From Alkalicoccus urumqiensis (GTDB lineage: Bacteria; Bacillota; Bacilli; Bacillales; Salisediminibacteriaceae), in NCBI RefSeq assembly GCF_002993335.1, contig NZ_PVNS01000002.1:1-64000 (forward strand): DNA of 64,000 nt, written 5' to 3'. The position numbers and the translations under genes are program-made. The notes under the pieces are model-generated. The model had not been told where the DNA came from. It did no database searches and saw only the letters and a list, made by a program, of their open reading frames with translations. The stretch's first letter is position 1. Each line of letters begins with the position of its first letter. Positions 37,548-45,881 of the stretch are shown in pieces.

Positions 37548-38366
37548 ATGAAAAAAGAACGAATTGATCTGCTGCTTGTCGAGCAGGGTCTCGTAGAATC
37601 AAGAGAAAAAGCAAAGCGCTCAATTATGGCAGGACTGGTCCTGGCAGATGGACAGCGGGTGGATAAAGCAGGAATGAAAGTTCCGGTCGATGCAGAGCTT
37701 CGTTTAAAAGGTCAGGAAAGTCCTTATGTCGGCCGGGGAGGACTGAAGCTGGAGAGAGCTCTTCAGCTTTTTCCTCTTCAGGTAAAAGATAAAATTGTCC
37801 TGGACGTCGGAGCATCCACAGGCGGGTTTACGGACTGTGCTCTTCAGCACGGAGCGTCGCTCGTTTATGCTGTAGATGTCGGCTATAACCAGCTGGCCTG
37901 GAAGCTCCGCCGGCATGAGCAGGTTGTGGTGATGGAAAGAACAAATTTCCGCTACGCTGGATTGGAAGATTTTACAGAGGGGCGTCCGCATACTGCGGTC
38001 ATGGATGTATCGTTTATATCGATACGTCTGATGCTCCCTGTTATCAAATCCATTCTTCCTGCAGAAGGTGAAGTGATGGCGCTGATAAAGCCTCAGTTTG
38101 AGGCAGGGCGTGAGGATGTCGGCCGGAAAGGAATCGTCCGGGATCCGGCAGTTCATGAGCGCGTAATTAAAGAGATGATCGCATTTGCAGAATCACTTGG
38201 TTATGCACCGAAAGGAATCGCTCCTTCCCCGATCCGGGGCGGAGGAGGAAATCGTGAATTCCTTCTCTATCTGACATGCAGCGGAGAAGGATCCATCACA
38301 GCCGGCGATATTGCTGAAGCACTTCATGAGCAGGAGCGCTCAAGTCTGGAGGGAACAGATGAATAA
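37548..38366 (+). CDS. yqxC: TlyA family 2'-O-methyltransferase (YqxC)
   Basis: A 272-aa protein with an N-terminal S4 RNA-binding domain ([21 protein letters not shown]) and an FtsJ-like methyltransferase domain with SAM motif [16 protein letters not shown]. TlyA homologues methylate rRNA or act as hemolysin-like proteins; the substrate is not shown here. Located between dxs and argR as in B. subtilis. Confidence 0.93.
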   Translation: MKKERIDLLLVEQGLVESREKAKRSIMAGLVLADGQRVDKAGMKVPVDAELRLKGQESPYVGRGGLKLERALQLFPLQVKDKIVLDVGASTGGFTDCALQHGASLVYAVDVGYNQLAWKLRRHEQVVVMERTNFRYAGLEDFTEGRPHTAVMDVSFISIRLMLPVIKSILPAEGEVMALIKPQFEAGREDVGRKGIVRDPAVHERVIKEMIAFAESLGYAPKGIAPSPIRGGGGNREFLLYLTCSGEGSITAGDIAEALHEQERSSLEGTDE

Positions 38367-38808
38367 AGGGCAGCGTCATATTAAGATACGGGATATTATC
38401 GGTAACAATGATGTCGAAACACAGGATGATCTGGTGGAGCAGCTTCAAAATGCAGGGTTTAATGTGACACAGGCTACCGTAAGCCGGGATATTAAAGAAC
38501 TACACCTGGTTAAAGTGCCGATGATCGATGGACGTTACAAATACAGCCTTCCTTCCGATCAGCGGTTTAATCCGCTGCAGAAGCTGAAGCGGGCACTGGT
38601 GGACAGTTTCATATCTATCGATCATACGTCCAATATGATCGTCATTAAGACACTTCCCGGCAATGCCAATGCGGTAGGGGCACTGATTGACAACCTGGAC
38701 TGGGAAGAAATTATGGGGACAATCTGCGGCGATGATACGATACTTATTATCTGCCGGTCGGAACACAATCCGGGCGACTTAACAGAGAAATTTCTCGAAA
38801 TGCTCTAA
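38359..38808 (+). CDS. argR: Arginine repressor
   Basis: A 149-aa regulator (AhrC) of arginine synthesis and breakdown. N-terminal winged helix with [19 protein letters not shown]-terminal hexamerisation/arginine domain with [17 protein letters not shown] 38359 follows GGAGGGAAC; it overlaps yqxC by 8 bp. Confidence 0.96.
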   Translation: MNKGQRHIKIRDIIGNNDVETQDDLVEQLQNAGFNVTQATVSRDIKELHLVKVPMIDGRYKYSLPSDQRFNPLQKLKRALVDSFISIDHTSNMIVIKTLPGNANAVGALIDNLDWEEIMGTICGDDTILIICRSEHNPGDLTEKFLEML

Positions 38809-38849
38809 TTGGTTCGTAATAGAGCCACCGGGCATACATAAAAGACTGC

Positions 38850-38882
38850 AGGAAGGTACTGATACAGTGCCTTCTTTTTTCG
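38850..38882 (+). terminator. Terminator of the nusB-argR cluster
   Basis: GAAGGTACT and AGTGCCTTC pair (one G-U) and are followed by TTTTTT. Confidence 0.85.
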
Positions 38883-39072
38883 GTATCAGACCGCTTCTTT
38901 CACTTAGGCATACCACGGATTTTGCATACTCATTATCGACGATTGAATCCGCGTAATTTTGACAGCTGCACATAACACAACTGAACGCACTTGTATCCTG
39001 GATTGGGCGTTTGGAAAAAGTATGATATAGTAACCGTATCTATGTTCGCATCCGGAGGAGGAGTCACTTTTC

Positions 39073-40797
39073 ATGCTGATGGAATTATCTATACGCAATT
39101 TTGCCATCATCGAAGAATTGTCTGTATCATTTGAAGAAGGTCTGACCGTACTAACCGGGGAAACCGGCGCAGGAAAGTCGATCATCATCGATGCGATAGG
39201 GCTGCTGATCGGCGGCCGCGGTTCGGTGGATTTCGTACGTCACGGGAGCAGGCGGGCGGAAATAGAAGGTTTGTTTTCTGTAGACGGTCCGATGTCACCT
39301 GAGACCGAAGCGCTGTTTCAAGACCTTGATATACAATTAAATGAGGAAGATACGATCGTCTTGAAAAGAGAAATTACGCATCAGGGAAAAAGTGTCTGCC
39401 GGATAAATGGGCGGCTGACAACGCTCGGCATTCTCAGGCAGGCAGGGCAGCAGCTGGTCGACATACACGGACAGCATGAGCACCAGCAGCTGCTGCAGAC
39501 GGAAAAGCATCAGTTGTTCCTGGACAGGTTTGCTGAAGAAGAGCTGCACGAAGCAAAAGAACAGTACGAAGAACTGTTTCATCTATTTGAAAAAAAGAGG
39601 CGCCAGCTGCTTCAGGTCACAGATAATGAGCAGCAGGTTGCTCAGCGGCTCGATCTGATATCCTATCAGTTTGAGGAGATTCAGGCAGCGGGACTCCAGC
39701 CTAAAGAAGATGAGTCGCTCGAAGAGGAGCGGCGGCTTCTGGCAAACAGCGAAGGGTTATATAAACATGTCCACGGCGCATATGACACGCTGTATGGAGA
39801 TGGAAAAGGTCTGGAATGGGTCATGGCTGCGATGAATCAGATCGAAGAAGCGGCAGAACTTGATCCATCTCTGCAGGAAGTGAAGGAGACGATCACGTCA
39901 AATTATTATTTATTGGAAGAAACAGCGTTTTCGCTCCGGGATTATTACGAAGCCATTGAATTCGATCCGGACCGGTTAAATGAAATTGAAGCGCGGCTCT
40001 CGGAAATCCATCAATTAAAACGAAAATACGGGGAAAGTGTGGAGCAGATTCTGGAATATGCCGCCGGCATTGAAGAGGAGCTTGATACACTGACGAACCG
40101 GGAGCAGCGGATGGATCAGTGGCAGAAAGAGCTGGAGGAAGCAGCAGAAGACTTGTATGTGGAAGCGGAAAATATCTCCCGAATACGCCGAAAAGCAGCC
40201 GGTTCGCTGAAAGAGGCGATTCAGCAGCAGCTTCAGGATCTTTATATGCCAAATACCATTTTTGAAGTGGATGTCCGTCCACCGGAGAAACCTGATTTCC
40301 AGGCTGATACATTAGTGAAAAAGCACCCATTTACAAAAACCGGAATGGATCATGTGGAATTTCTTGTAGCGACTAACCGTGGCGAGCCTTTAAAGTCTCT
40401 TGCTAAAATCGCTTCCGGGGGAGAAATTTCCCGGATGATCCTGGCATTGAAGTCGATCCTGGCAGCAAACGAAGGCATTACGTCTCTCATTTTTGATGAA
40501 GTAGATACTGGTGTAAGCGGCCGCGTAGCCCAGTCGATCGCAGAAAAAATTCACGGGCTGGCTTCCGGTTCACAGGTGCTTTGCATCACTCACCTTCCGC
40601 AGGTAGCGGCTATGGCGGATACGCATTTATTTATTTCGAAAGAAGAAAAAAAAGAACGGACGATTACGCAGGTCAATCCACTTCCGGCTGAAAAGCAGAC
40701 GGAGGAAATAGCGAGAATGATATCCGGTGTGGAAATGACCGAACTTACACTGGAGCATGCACGCGAGCTGATTCAGCAGGCAGCTGCGAAAAAATAA
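39073..40797 (+). CDS. recN: DNA repair protein RecN
   Basis: SMC-like ATPase that gathers broken DNA ends. The 574-aa protein has Walker A GETGAGKSIIID, a long coiled-coil centre (about 160-360), ABC signature LASGGEISRMILALK-type region (IASGGEISR) and Walker B LIFDEVDTGVSG. ATG follows GGAGGAGGAG; a second ATG lies two codons in. The next gene is spo0A; spoIVB, which sits between them in sporulating bacilli, is absent. Confidence 0.97.
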   Translation: MLMELSIRNFAIIEELSVSFEEGLTVLTGETGAGKSIIIDAIGLLIGGRGSVDFVRHGSRRAEIEGLFSVDGPMSPETEALFQDLDIQLNEEDTIVLKREITHQGKSVCRINGRLTTLGILRQAGQQLVDIHGQHEHQQLLQTEKHQLFLDRFAEEELHEAKEQYEELFHLFEKKRRQLLQVTDNEQQVAQRLDLISYQFEEIQAAGLQPKEDESLEEERRLLANSEGLYKHVHGAYDTLYGDGKGLEWVMAAMNQIEEAAELDPSLQEVKETITSNYYLLEETAFSLRDYYEAIEFDPDRLNEIEARLSEIHQLKRKYGESVEQILEYAAGIEEELDTLTNREQRMDQWQKELEEAAEDLYVEAENISRIRRKAAGSLKEAIQQQLQDLYMPNTIFEVDVRPPEKPDFQADTLVKKHPFTKTGMDHVEFLVATNRGEPLKSLAKIASGGEISRMILALKSILAANEGITSLIFDEVDTGVSGRVAQSIAEKIHGLASGSQVLCITHLPQVAAMADTHLFISKEEKKERTITQVNPLPAEKQTEEIARMISGVEMTELTLEHARELIQQAAAKK

Positions 40798-40897
40798 TCC
40801 TTTCCAGAGCGCCTTCCATGCCGGGGAATGGGTGTGCTATACTAAATTATGTTAACGTAATCTGTGGGAGTCAGCAGAGGTTAGGGGGAAGCTGTAA

Positions 40898-41674
40898 TTG
40901 GCAACTATTACTGTTTGTGTAGCAGATGATAACCGTGAACTGGTGCAGCTGCTTGAAGAATATATGAATGAAGAATCCGATATAGAAGTAATCGGCAAAG
41001 CCTATAACGGGCAGGAGTGTCTGGATTTAATGGCGGAAACGTCACCGGATGTTCTGCTTCTTGATATAATCATGCCGCACCTTGACGGACTTGCGGTGCT
41101 GGAAAAACTGGATGAAGAGGACAGACCCAACATCATCATGCTTACTGCATTTGGGCAGGAAGATGTGACAAAGAAAGCCGTCGATCTCGGCGCTTCCTAT
41201 TACGTATTAAAACCTTTTGATATGGATATGCTCGTGAATAAAATCCGGGACGTGGCGAAAAAAGAGCCGGCTTTTCCAGAAAAGAAGGCCCGCACCCGTG
41301 AGATGAAAGAAGAAAATATGCCGATGCATCTAGATGCAAGCATAACGAGCATCATTCATGAGATCGGCGTCCCGGCACACATTAAAGGATATATGTACCT
41401 CCGCGAAGCCATTACACTCGTCTACCATGACATTGACCTTCTCGGTTCTGTGACGAAAGTATTGTACCCGGATATTGCGAAAAAATTCAGTACGACACCC
41501 AGCCGCGTAGAACGGGCGATCCGTCATGCGATTGAAGTTGCCTGGAGCAGAGGGAACATCGAATCGATTTCTAAAATGTTCGGCTATACAGTAAATGCAT
41601 CCAAATCGAAACCGACCAATTCCGAATTTATTGCGATGGTCGCCGATAAGCTCCGGGTGGAGCACCGGAGGTAA
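40898..41674 (+). CDS. spo0A: Response regulator Spo0A
   Basis: Master regulator of entry into sporulation and stationary-phase programmes. The 258-aa protein has an N-terminal receiver domain with Asp10-Asp11 and phosphorylation site Asp56 ([10 protein letters not shown]), and an intact DNA-binding effector domain ([43 protein letters not shown]). The TTG start follows TTAGGGGG. The linker is shorter than in B. subtilis (267 aa). Its last 19 codons lie inside a 74-bp repeat that marks attL of an integrated element; the protein end (KLRVEHRR) is preserved. Its original terminator now lies 1.73 kb downstream. Confidence 0.97.
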   Translation: MATITVCVADDNRELVQLLEEYMNEESDIEVIGKAYNGQECLDLMAETSPDVLLLDIIMPHLDGLAVLEKLDEEDRPNIIMLTAFGQEDVTKKAVDLGASYYVLKPFDMDMLVNKIRDVAKKEPAFPEKKARTREMKEENMPMHLDASITSIIHEIGVPAHIKGYMYLREAITLVYHDIDLLGSVTKVLYPDIAKKFSTTPSRVERAIRHAIEVAWSRGNIESISKMFGYTVNASKSKPTNSEFIAMVADKLRVEHRR

Positions 41675-41689
41675 AGCAGAAGCTGCCCG
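41616..41689 (+). repeat. attL: 74-bp direct repeat, left copy
   Basis: Covers the last 19 codons and stop of spo0A plus 15 bases downstream, ending inside the 5' arm of the former terminator. Identical at all 74 positions to 43344-43417; the flanks differ at once on both sides. Confidence 0.93.
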
Positions 41690-41776
41690 TAGAATAATCG
41701 AATAATCTAACGGAACAGGTTACGCAGCCGTGTACGATAAACACGTATTCGCTGCCGTATTGCCTAAGTCCGTTCG

Positions 41777-41817
41777 CCCTCTTTTTGTCGGAACATTCGA
41801 CGGAAAGGGGGTTTTTT
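41777..41817 (+). terminator. Element-borne terminator between spo0A and the recombinase fragment
   Basis: CCCTCTTTTTGTCG (41777-41790) pairs with CGACGGAAAGGGGG (41798-41811) over 14 bp with three G-U pairs, 7-base loop, then TTTTTT. Its 3' arm contains the GGAAAGGGGG that would be the ribosome site of the following gene. It replaces the terminator that spo0A lost. Confidence 0.75.
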
Positions 41818-42083
41818 GTTGTATCTAACGGAATTTCAGCGCCATATCGACGACTACATGCTGTACTGTCACGCAAAAGGGCTGCGGCCCAAGACGATGC
41901 ACTCGTATGAGCAGACCATGCGGCTGTTTGCGCAGTGGTGTGAGGCGGAGCAAAACGTCAGCAAGCCCAGCGCTGTCACGCCGGAATTGATTCGCGAATA
42001 TATGAAGTACCTGCAGGAGCGCGGCAAGTATACGGTCGTGGCCGACAAACAGAGCGAATTTTGGAACTATCCGGACAACCGGC

Positions 42084-42161
42084 CGGAGAGGAAGCAGCGA
42101 AAGCCTCGACGACATGCGGGCCGAATTGGCTTCGCTTATGGACGGCGATGGCGACGAGTAA
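42084..42161 (+). pseudogene. C-terminal fragment of another gene fused at a deletion junction
   Basis: In the frame shifted by one from the recombinase, the stretch reads ESLDDMRAELASLMDGDGDE and stops at 42159. This acidic end looks like a genuine protein C-terminus and is followed by a terminator. It suggests that DNA between the recombinase and a later element gene was deleted, with the junction near 42050-42085. The source gene is not recognised. Confidence 0.45.
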
Positions 42162-42167
42162 CGAAGC

Positions 42168-42196
42168 AGCGGCGGCTGGCCGGCCGCCCTTTTTAA
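42168..42196 (+). terminator. Terminator after the deletion junction
   Basis: GGCGGC and GCCGCC pair around TGGCCG, followed by CTTTTT. Confidence 0.65.
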
Positions 42197-42211
42197 GTTT
42201 CACGTAATAAG

Positions 42212-42250
42212 TAACGCGTTATTTACAGATAATTCCGGATGCGGTAGACT
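42212..42250 (+). promoter_or_regulatory. Promoter with palindromic operator for the element's cargo gene
   Basis: TTTACA (42222-42227) and TAGACT (42245-42250) are 17 bp apart. The perfect palindrome TAACGCGTTA (42212-42221) abuts the -35, which suggests a repressor site. No matching repressor gene is in the element. Confidence 0.55.
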
Positions 42251-42270
42251 AAACGTAGGGGGTCGATTAT

Positions 42271-43080
42271 ATGGACGTAATTAACGCAATACAGACGGTA
42301 CTAACGCTAGTTATACTCGCAGCCGGAGTTGGGCTGTTGGTCGGGATGTGGCGCATTATACGCAAGCAGGGTAAAGGCGTGTTGCTTGCGAGTGTGGGCG
42401 CTATGGCGGCCGCATTTGTGGCGTTTATGTTTACGGTGGAGCCAACGCCGCCGGAAGAGTTAGCCGCGCAGGAAGCCGCTGAGCAGGCCGAACGTGAGGC
42501 GCAAGAAGCGGAAGAACAGGCGCAAGCAGAGGAGGAAGCGGCCGAAGAAGCCGAAGCCGAGGCGCAGGCGGAACAAGATCGGCAAGAAGCGGAAACTGAG
42601 CGTGAGGCAGCGGAAGCGGAAGCCGAAGCTGAAGAAAATACGCAAGCTGAACGCGAAGCAGCGGCGGAAGAAGTCGAGGAAAATGCGGCGCAAGAAGAAT
42701 CGGCCGAAGCGCCAGCCGACGAAGGGCCGGAAACCGTCGAGGAAATACTCGACTATTTTGCGGGTCCTGACGCCACGACGGAGGTCGACGTAAGTCCGCA
42801 CGGCAGCAACCCGTCCGGCGACGACCTTAACGTACACGCGACGGTATTTCCCGCGGAAGAACCGGACAAGCGCGAGATGCTGGCGAAATTCCGGACGATT
42901 GCCACGCAGATATTTGCGCAACATGCCGACGTGCTGGAGGTATTCGTGCAGTTTGAAATGCCGGAAACTGGTACGCAGGCCGTGCGCGTGTCGGTCATGC
43001 GTGATGATGCCGCCGATATGACGGTCGACAACCTCGAAGATATTGCGAGCTTTTACGTGATCCACCCGACATTTGAATAG
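42271..43080 (+). CDS. Membrane protein with Glu/Ala-rich coil and unknown C-terminal domain (element cargo)
   Basis: A 269-aa protein, the only intact gene of the spo0A-integrated element. Two membrane helices (about residues 8-27 and 37-57) are followed by about 95 residues of EAEE/AEREA repeats, predicted to be a charged helix or coiled coil. The C-terminal domain (about 160-269; LNVHATVFPAEEP, VRVSVMRDDAADM, IASFYVIHPTFE) looks folded but I recognise no family. It has its own promoter and a strong terminator. Ribosome site AGGGGG precedes ATG by about 9 bases. Codon use is unlike the neighbours. A role such as host-surface change or exclusion of related elements is possible but not shown. 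Confidence 0.8.
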   Translation: MDVINAIQTVLTLVILAAGVGLLVGMWRIIRKQGKGVLLASVGAMAAAFVAFMFTVEPTPPEELAAQEAAEQAEREAQEAEEQAQAEEEAAEEAEAEAQAEQDRQEAETEREAAEAEAEAEENTQAEREAAAEEVEENAAQEESAEAPADEGPETVEEILDYFAGPDATTEVDVSPHGSNPSGDDLNVHATVFPAEEPDKREMLAKFRTIATQIFAQHADVLEVFVQFEMPETGTQAVRVSVMRDDAADMTVDNLEDIASFYVIHPTFE

Positions 43081-43091
43081 CAACGCAGCAA

Positions 43092-43128
43092 GCCCCGCCG
43101 GTGATTCGTCGCCAGCGGGGCGTTTTTT
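43092..43128 (+). terminator. Terminator of the cargo gene
   Basis: GCCCCGC pairs with GCGGGGC around a 17-base inner region, followed by GTTTTTTG. Confidence 0.8.
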
Positions 43129-43321
43129 GTGCTTATACGTCCATGCTGTGGACATAAACTTTATTGCGCCGCCACGTATAGTACGGTTCATGTGCGCAGA
43201 ATGGACGCTTGTAAATCATCGCCAGATACAGTATAATTTTCGGTAATCAGGTGCGCTAGCTGTGCCGATAAAAGCCGATAAATAGAGGTTGATTACGTCG
43301 ATTATTCTACCGTATAGGTGC

Positions 43322-43340
43322 AAAAAGCCCGCCGGGGCAA
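43322..43340 (-). terminator. Possible minus-strand terminator just inside attR
   Basis: On the minus strand GCCCCGGCGGGC is followed by TTTTTG. It would stop transcription entering the element from the right. The stem is only four base pairs, so this is tentative. The rest of 43129-43321 shows no gene or other clear signal. Confidence 0.35.
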
Positions 43341-43343
43341 AGG

Positions 43344-43417
43344 CCAATTCCGAATTTATTGCGATGGTCGCCGATAAGCTCCGGGTGGAGCACCGGAGGT
43401 AAAGCAGAAGCTGCCCG
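43344..43417 (+). repeat. attR: 74-bp direct repeat, right copy
   Basis: Second copy of the spo0A 3' end. It is not preceded by spo0A coding sequence but leads straight into the ancestral spo0A terminator. Confidence 0.93.
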
Positions 43418-43450
43418 GATAACCTGAAAAGGTATCCGGGCAGCTTTTTA
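43408..43450 (+). terminator. Displaced original terminator of spo0A
   Basis: AAGCTGCCCGGATAACC pairs with GGTATCCGGGCAGCTT and is followed by TTTT. Only its first 10 bases remain beside spo0A at 41680-41689. Confidence 0.85.
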
Positions 43451-43520
43451 ACGTTACGGCCGGAGAAGTTCCTGCAGTGGGGGTGTACTGCGCCCCCGGA
43501 CAGAATGCAGGTCCCGCCAG

Positions 43521-43766
43521 TCAATTGGAACGCTGGAATTTTGGCGCAACTTTGTTATTTTTCCGGTCACGGTGCAGAATAAAGCCGCCGATAAACCAGA
43601 CACCGACTGCGAGGGCGGCCATTCCTGCCAGAAACTGCAGGTAAGGACTCGGAAACGGCGGATTTACAATAGAAAACAGGGTGTCCCGCATTAATTTTAT
43701 TCCATATCCTGCAGTGAAAATTGGTATTAATAGAACTATCAGTGCGAGGAATCGTTGTATCGTCAT
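43521..43766 (-). CDS. yqzF: DUF2627 family membrane protein
   Basis: An 81-aa protein with two hydrophobic segments (residues 5-23 and 43-63). Pattern and position beside bkdR match B. subtilis YqzF (DUF2627), function unknown. ATG 43766 follows AAAAGGAGA. Confidence 0.85.
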   Translation of the reverse strand: MTIQRFLALIVLLIPIFTAGYGIKLMRDTLFSIVNPPFPSPYLQFLAGMAALAVGVWFIGGFILHRDRKNNKVAPKFQRSN

Positions 43767-43850
43767 GCAATCATTCTCCTTTTCGGTCACTCTCGTACTT
43801 ATTGTATAAGATCTGTTTAAGAAAGTCGAGCCGGAGAAAGCAGGTGTATT

Positions 43851-45758
43851 ATGGAGAAAAAACCACTGATCAGCATACCGAGAGAAACGTGGGAATCATT
43901 TATAGGAGAAGACATTTTTACAGATCGGGAGCAGTCTTTTATAACATCGGCGGATACAGCTGACGTAAAGTTCCGGGCATCCGCGGCTGATGATACATGC
44001 GGCAGAGAGGCGGCATCGATGATCGTCCGTCAGGCAGCGCGCTGCCTGGAGCTCGGGGAAGAAAATGAACGCCTTGCAGGTGTAATCGAAGCGACGCGGG
44101 ACGGAATGATTGCTGTAGATGCAGAAGGAAGGGTAACACTTTTAAATGCGCGGGCAAGGGAAATGACCGGATTAAAAGCATCAGAGTGTCTCGGCGCGCC
44201 AATTGAAAAAGTGATGCCGACAAGCCGCCTGCCGAGGGTACTTGAAACCGGGAAAGCAGAATATCACCAGCGGCAGGAATTATCAAAAACACGAACGATT
44301 ATTACAACACGTGTTCCATTAATGGAAAAAGGGAGGCTGATAGGAGCACTCGGTGTATTTCAGGATATTACGGAACTTGAAGAGCTTGCAGAAGAAGTGA
44401 CCAGCCTAAAAAGTATCCGTAAAATGCTGGAGGCGATTATATACTCTTCAGAAGAAGCGATTTCCGTCGTAGATGAAAATGGACGCGGTCTGATGATTAA
44501 TCCTGCCTATACCCGGCTGACGGGATTAAAAGAGGAAGATGTGCTCGGGAAGCCAGCGGCTGTGGATATATCTGAAGGAGAAAGCATACATATGAAAGTG
44601 CTGCGCGAAGCAGAACCTGTCCGCGGAGCGAGAATGAGAGTCGGTCCGGCGAAAAAGGAAGTACTGGTAAATGTAGCTCCGGTGATCGTGGATGGAGAAG
44701 TCAAGGGAAGTGTCGGTGTCATTCATGATATCTCCAACTTGGAATATCTGGCGTCGGAGCTCGAAATAGCCAGGAGTATCATCCGCAAATTGGAAGCTGC
44801 CTATGAGTTTACAGACATCATAGGGAGCTCTCCGCAGATGGCGATGGCAAAAGATCAGGCAAAAGTGGCTGCGAGAACACCGGCGACGATCCTGCTCCGG
44901 GGTGAATCCGGTACAGGTAAGGAATTATTCGCCCATGCGATTCACAATGAAAGCAGCCGCCGGTTCCGTCCCTTTATTCGGGTTAACTGTGCTGCTCTTC
45001 CGGAACAGCTCCTTGAGAGTGAACTGTTCGGCTACGAAGAAGGTGCATTTTCCGGTGCCCGCAGGGGAGGGAAAAAAGGACTGTTTGAAGAAGCAGACGG
45101 AGGCAGTATTTTTTTAGATGAAATTGGGGAAATGAGCAGCAGTGTGCAGGCAAAGCTTCTCAGAGTACTGCAGGAACGTGAAATCGTCCGTGTGGGCGGA
45201 AGTAGACCGGTGCCCGTGGATGTCCGTATCATTGCAGCAACCAATGCCCCGGTAGAAGGAAATATTGAAGCAGGGTCCTTCCGCGCTGATTTGTTTTACC
45301 GATTGAACCGAATGCCGATTTTTATTCCTTCCCTTCGAGAAAGACCCGAGGATATTCAACCGCTGTCGGATCATTTGATTAAAAAACTGAATCAGGAATA
45401 CGGGCGGGTCATAAACGGGCTGACGAAAGAAGCGCTGGCCGCACTGGAAGAGTACGCCTGGCCCGGGAACGTAAGGGAATTGGAAAATGTCATCAGCCGG
45501 GCGATGATTCATCTTCCGCCTGCAGCAAAGAACATCACGTTTGAGGTGCTGCACCTCGACCGGGAAGACGTGCCCGGTCCTGTCATCATACCGGCTTCAG
45601 GTGGAGACAGCCTTGCCGAAATTGTAGAAGAAGCAGAAAAACATGCCCTTTATACAGCTCTGCGGGACAATAACGGCAATAAGACACAAACAGCAAAGCA
45701 GCTGGAGATCAGTATTCGCAGTCTGTATTATAAGCTGGAAAAATACGGGATACATTGA
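43851..45758 (+). CDS. bkdR: Sigma-54-dependent activator of the bkd operon
   Basis: A 635-aa enhancer-binding protein. Two PAS-like sensor domains (about 70-165 and 190-300) precede an AAA+ domain (about 320-550) with Walker A GESGTGKE (from 353), the sigma-54 contact loop GAFSGA in place of the usual GAFTGA, and Walker [13 protein letters not shown]. The C-terminal Fis-type helix-turn-helix is near 605-632 ([22 protein letters not shown]). It lies just upstream of a sigma-54 promoter and the genes it should activate. The GAFSGA change is conservative. Confidence 0.95.
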   Translation: MEKKPLISIPRETWESFIGEDIFTDREQSFITSADTADVKFRASAADDTCGREAASMIVRQAARCLELGEENERLAGVIEATRDGMIAVDAEGRVTLLNARAREMTGLKASECLGAPIEKVMPTSRLPRVLETGKAEYHQRQELSKTRTIITTRVPLMEKGRLIGALGVFQDITELEELAEEVTSLKSIRKMLEAIIYSSEEAISVVDENGRGLMINPAYTRLTGLKEEDVLGKPAAVDISEGESIHMKVLREAEPVRGARMRVGPAKKEVLVNVAPVIVDGEVKGSVGVIHDISNLEYLASELEIARSIIRKLEAAYEFTDIIGSSPQMAMAKDQAKVAARTPATILLRGESGTGKELFAHAIHNESSRRFRPFIRVNCAALPEQLLESELFGYEEGAFSGARRGGKKGLFEEADGGSIFLDEIGEMSSSVQAKLLRVLQEREIVRVGGSRPVPVDVRIIAATNAPVEGNIEAGSFRADLFYRLNRMPIFIPSLRERPEDIQPLSDHLIKKLNQEYGRVINGLTKEALAALEEYAWPGNVRELENVISRAMIHLPPAAKNITFEVLHLDREDVPGPVIIPASGGDSLAEIVEEAEKHALYTALRDNNGNKTQTAKQLEISIRSLYYKLEKYGIH

Positions 45759-45778
45759 TTTTCTGCAAAATATTGCAC

Positions 45779-45808
45779 GCAAAAATATGCAATAATGCAT
45801 ATTTTTGC
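45779..45808 (+). promoter_or_regulatory. Inverted repeat, probable BkdR binding site
   Basis: GCAAAAATATGCA and TGCATATTTTTGC form a 13-bp inverted repeat with a 4-bp centre, 32 bp upstream of the -24 element. A related half (GCAAAATATTGCA) lies at 45764-45776. The position fits an enhancer site for BkdR. Confidence 0.65.
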
Positions 45809-45840
45809 AGAGTGATACTGCGTAAATGAAGCACTTTGGG

Positions 45841-45856
45841 TGGCATGTTTCTTGCA
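45841..45856 (+). promoter_or_regulatory. Sigma-54 (-24/-12) promoter of the bkd operon
   Basis: TGGCATG-N4-TTGCA matches the SigL/sigma-54 consensus TGGCACG-N4-TTGCW at all key positions, including the GG and GC pairs with the correct spacing. Confidence 0.9.
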
Positions 45857-45881
45857 TTACATAGTAGAAGAAAGGAGTTTG

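Larger units (their letters stand above)
41816..42196 (+). pseudogene. int: Truncated tyrosine recombinase (N-terminal domain only)
   Basis: The first 80 codons encode the core-binding (SAM-like) domain of a phage-type integrase: LTEFQRHIDDYMLYCHAKGL, KTMHSYEQTMRLFAQW and LIREYMKYLQERGKYTVV are typical. After about codon 82 the sequence turns into an arginine-rich out-of-frame tail and stops at 42196. The catalytic domain with the Arg-His-Arg-Tyr residues is missing. TTG 41816 or 41819 is the start. It lies next to attL, as integrase genes do. Function lost. Confidence 0.8.
41616..43417 (+). mobile_element. Integrated element remnant in the 3' end of spo0A
   Basis: A 1,728-bp unit lies between perfect 74-bp direct repeats (41616-41689 and 43344-43417). 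The left copy is the end of spo0A; the right copy leads into the original spo0A terminator. Inside are a 5' fragment of a tyrosine recombinase directly next to the left repeat, a terminator at each side, and one membrane-protein gene with its own promoter. Codon choice inside (many GCG, CGC and ACG) differs from neighbours. The pattern is that of site-specific integration into a conserved gene end, with the element supplying an identical gene end, followed by internal deletion. It can no longer move by itself with the recombinase seen here. Confidence 0.88.

Noticed and set aside
38960-38990. LexA box ahead of recN
   Set aside because: GAACGCACTTGT lacks a proper second half; too weak to list.
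42460-43191. Long minus-strand open frame of 243 codons opposite the element cargo gene
   Set aside because: It is the reverse of the Glu/Ala-rich repeat, reads as Arg/Phe low complexity and has no ribosome site.
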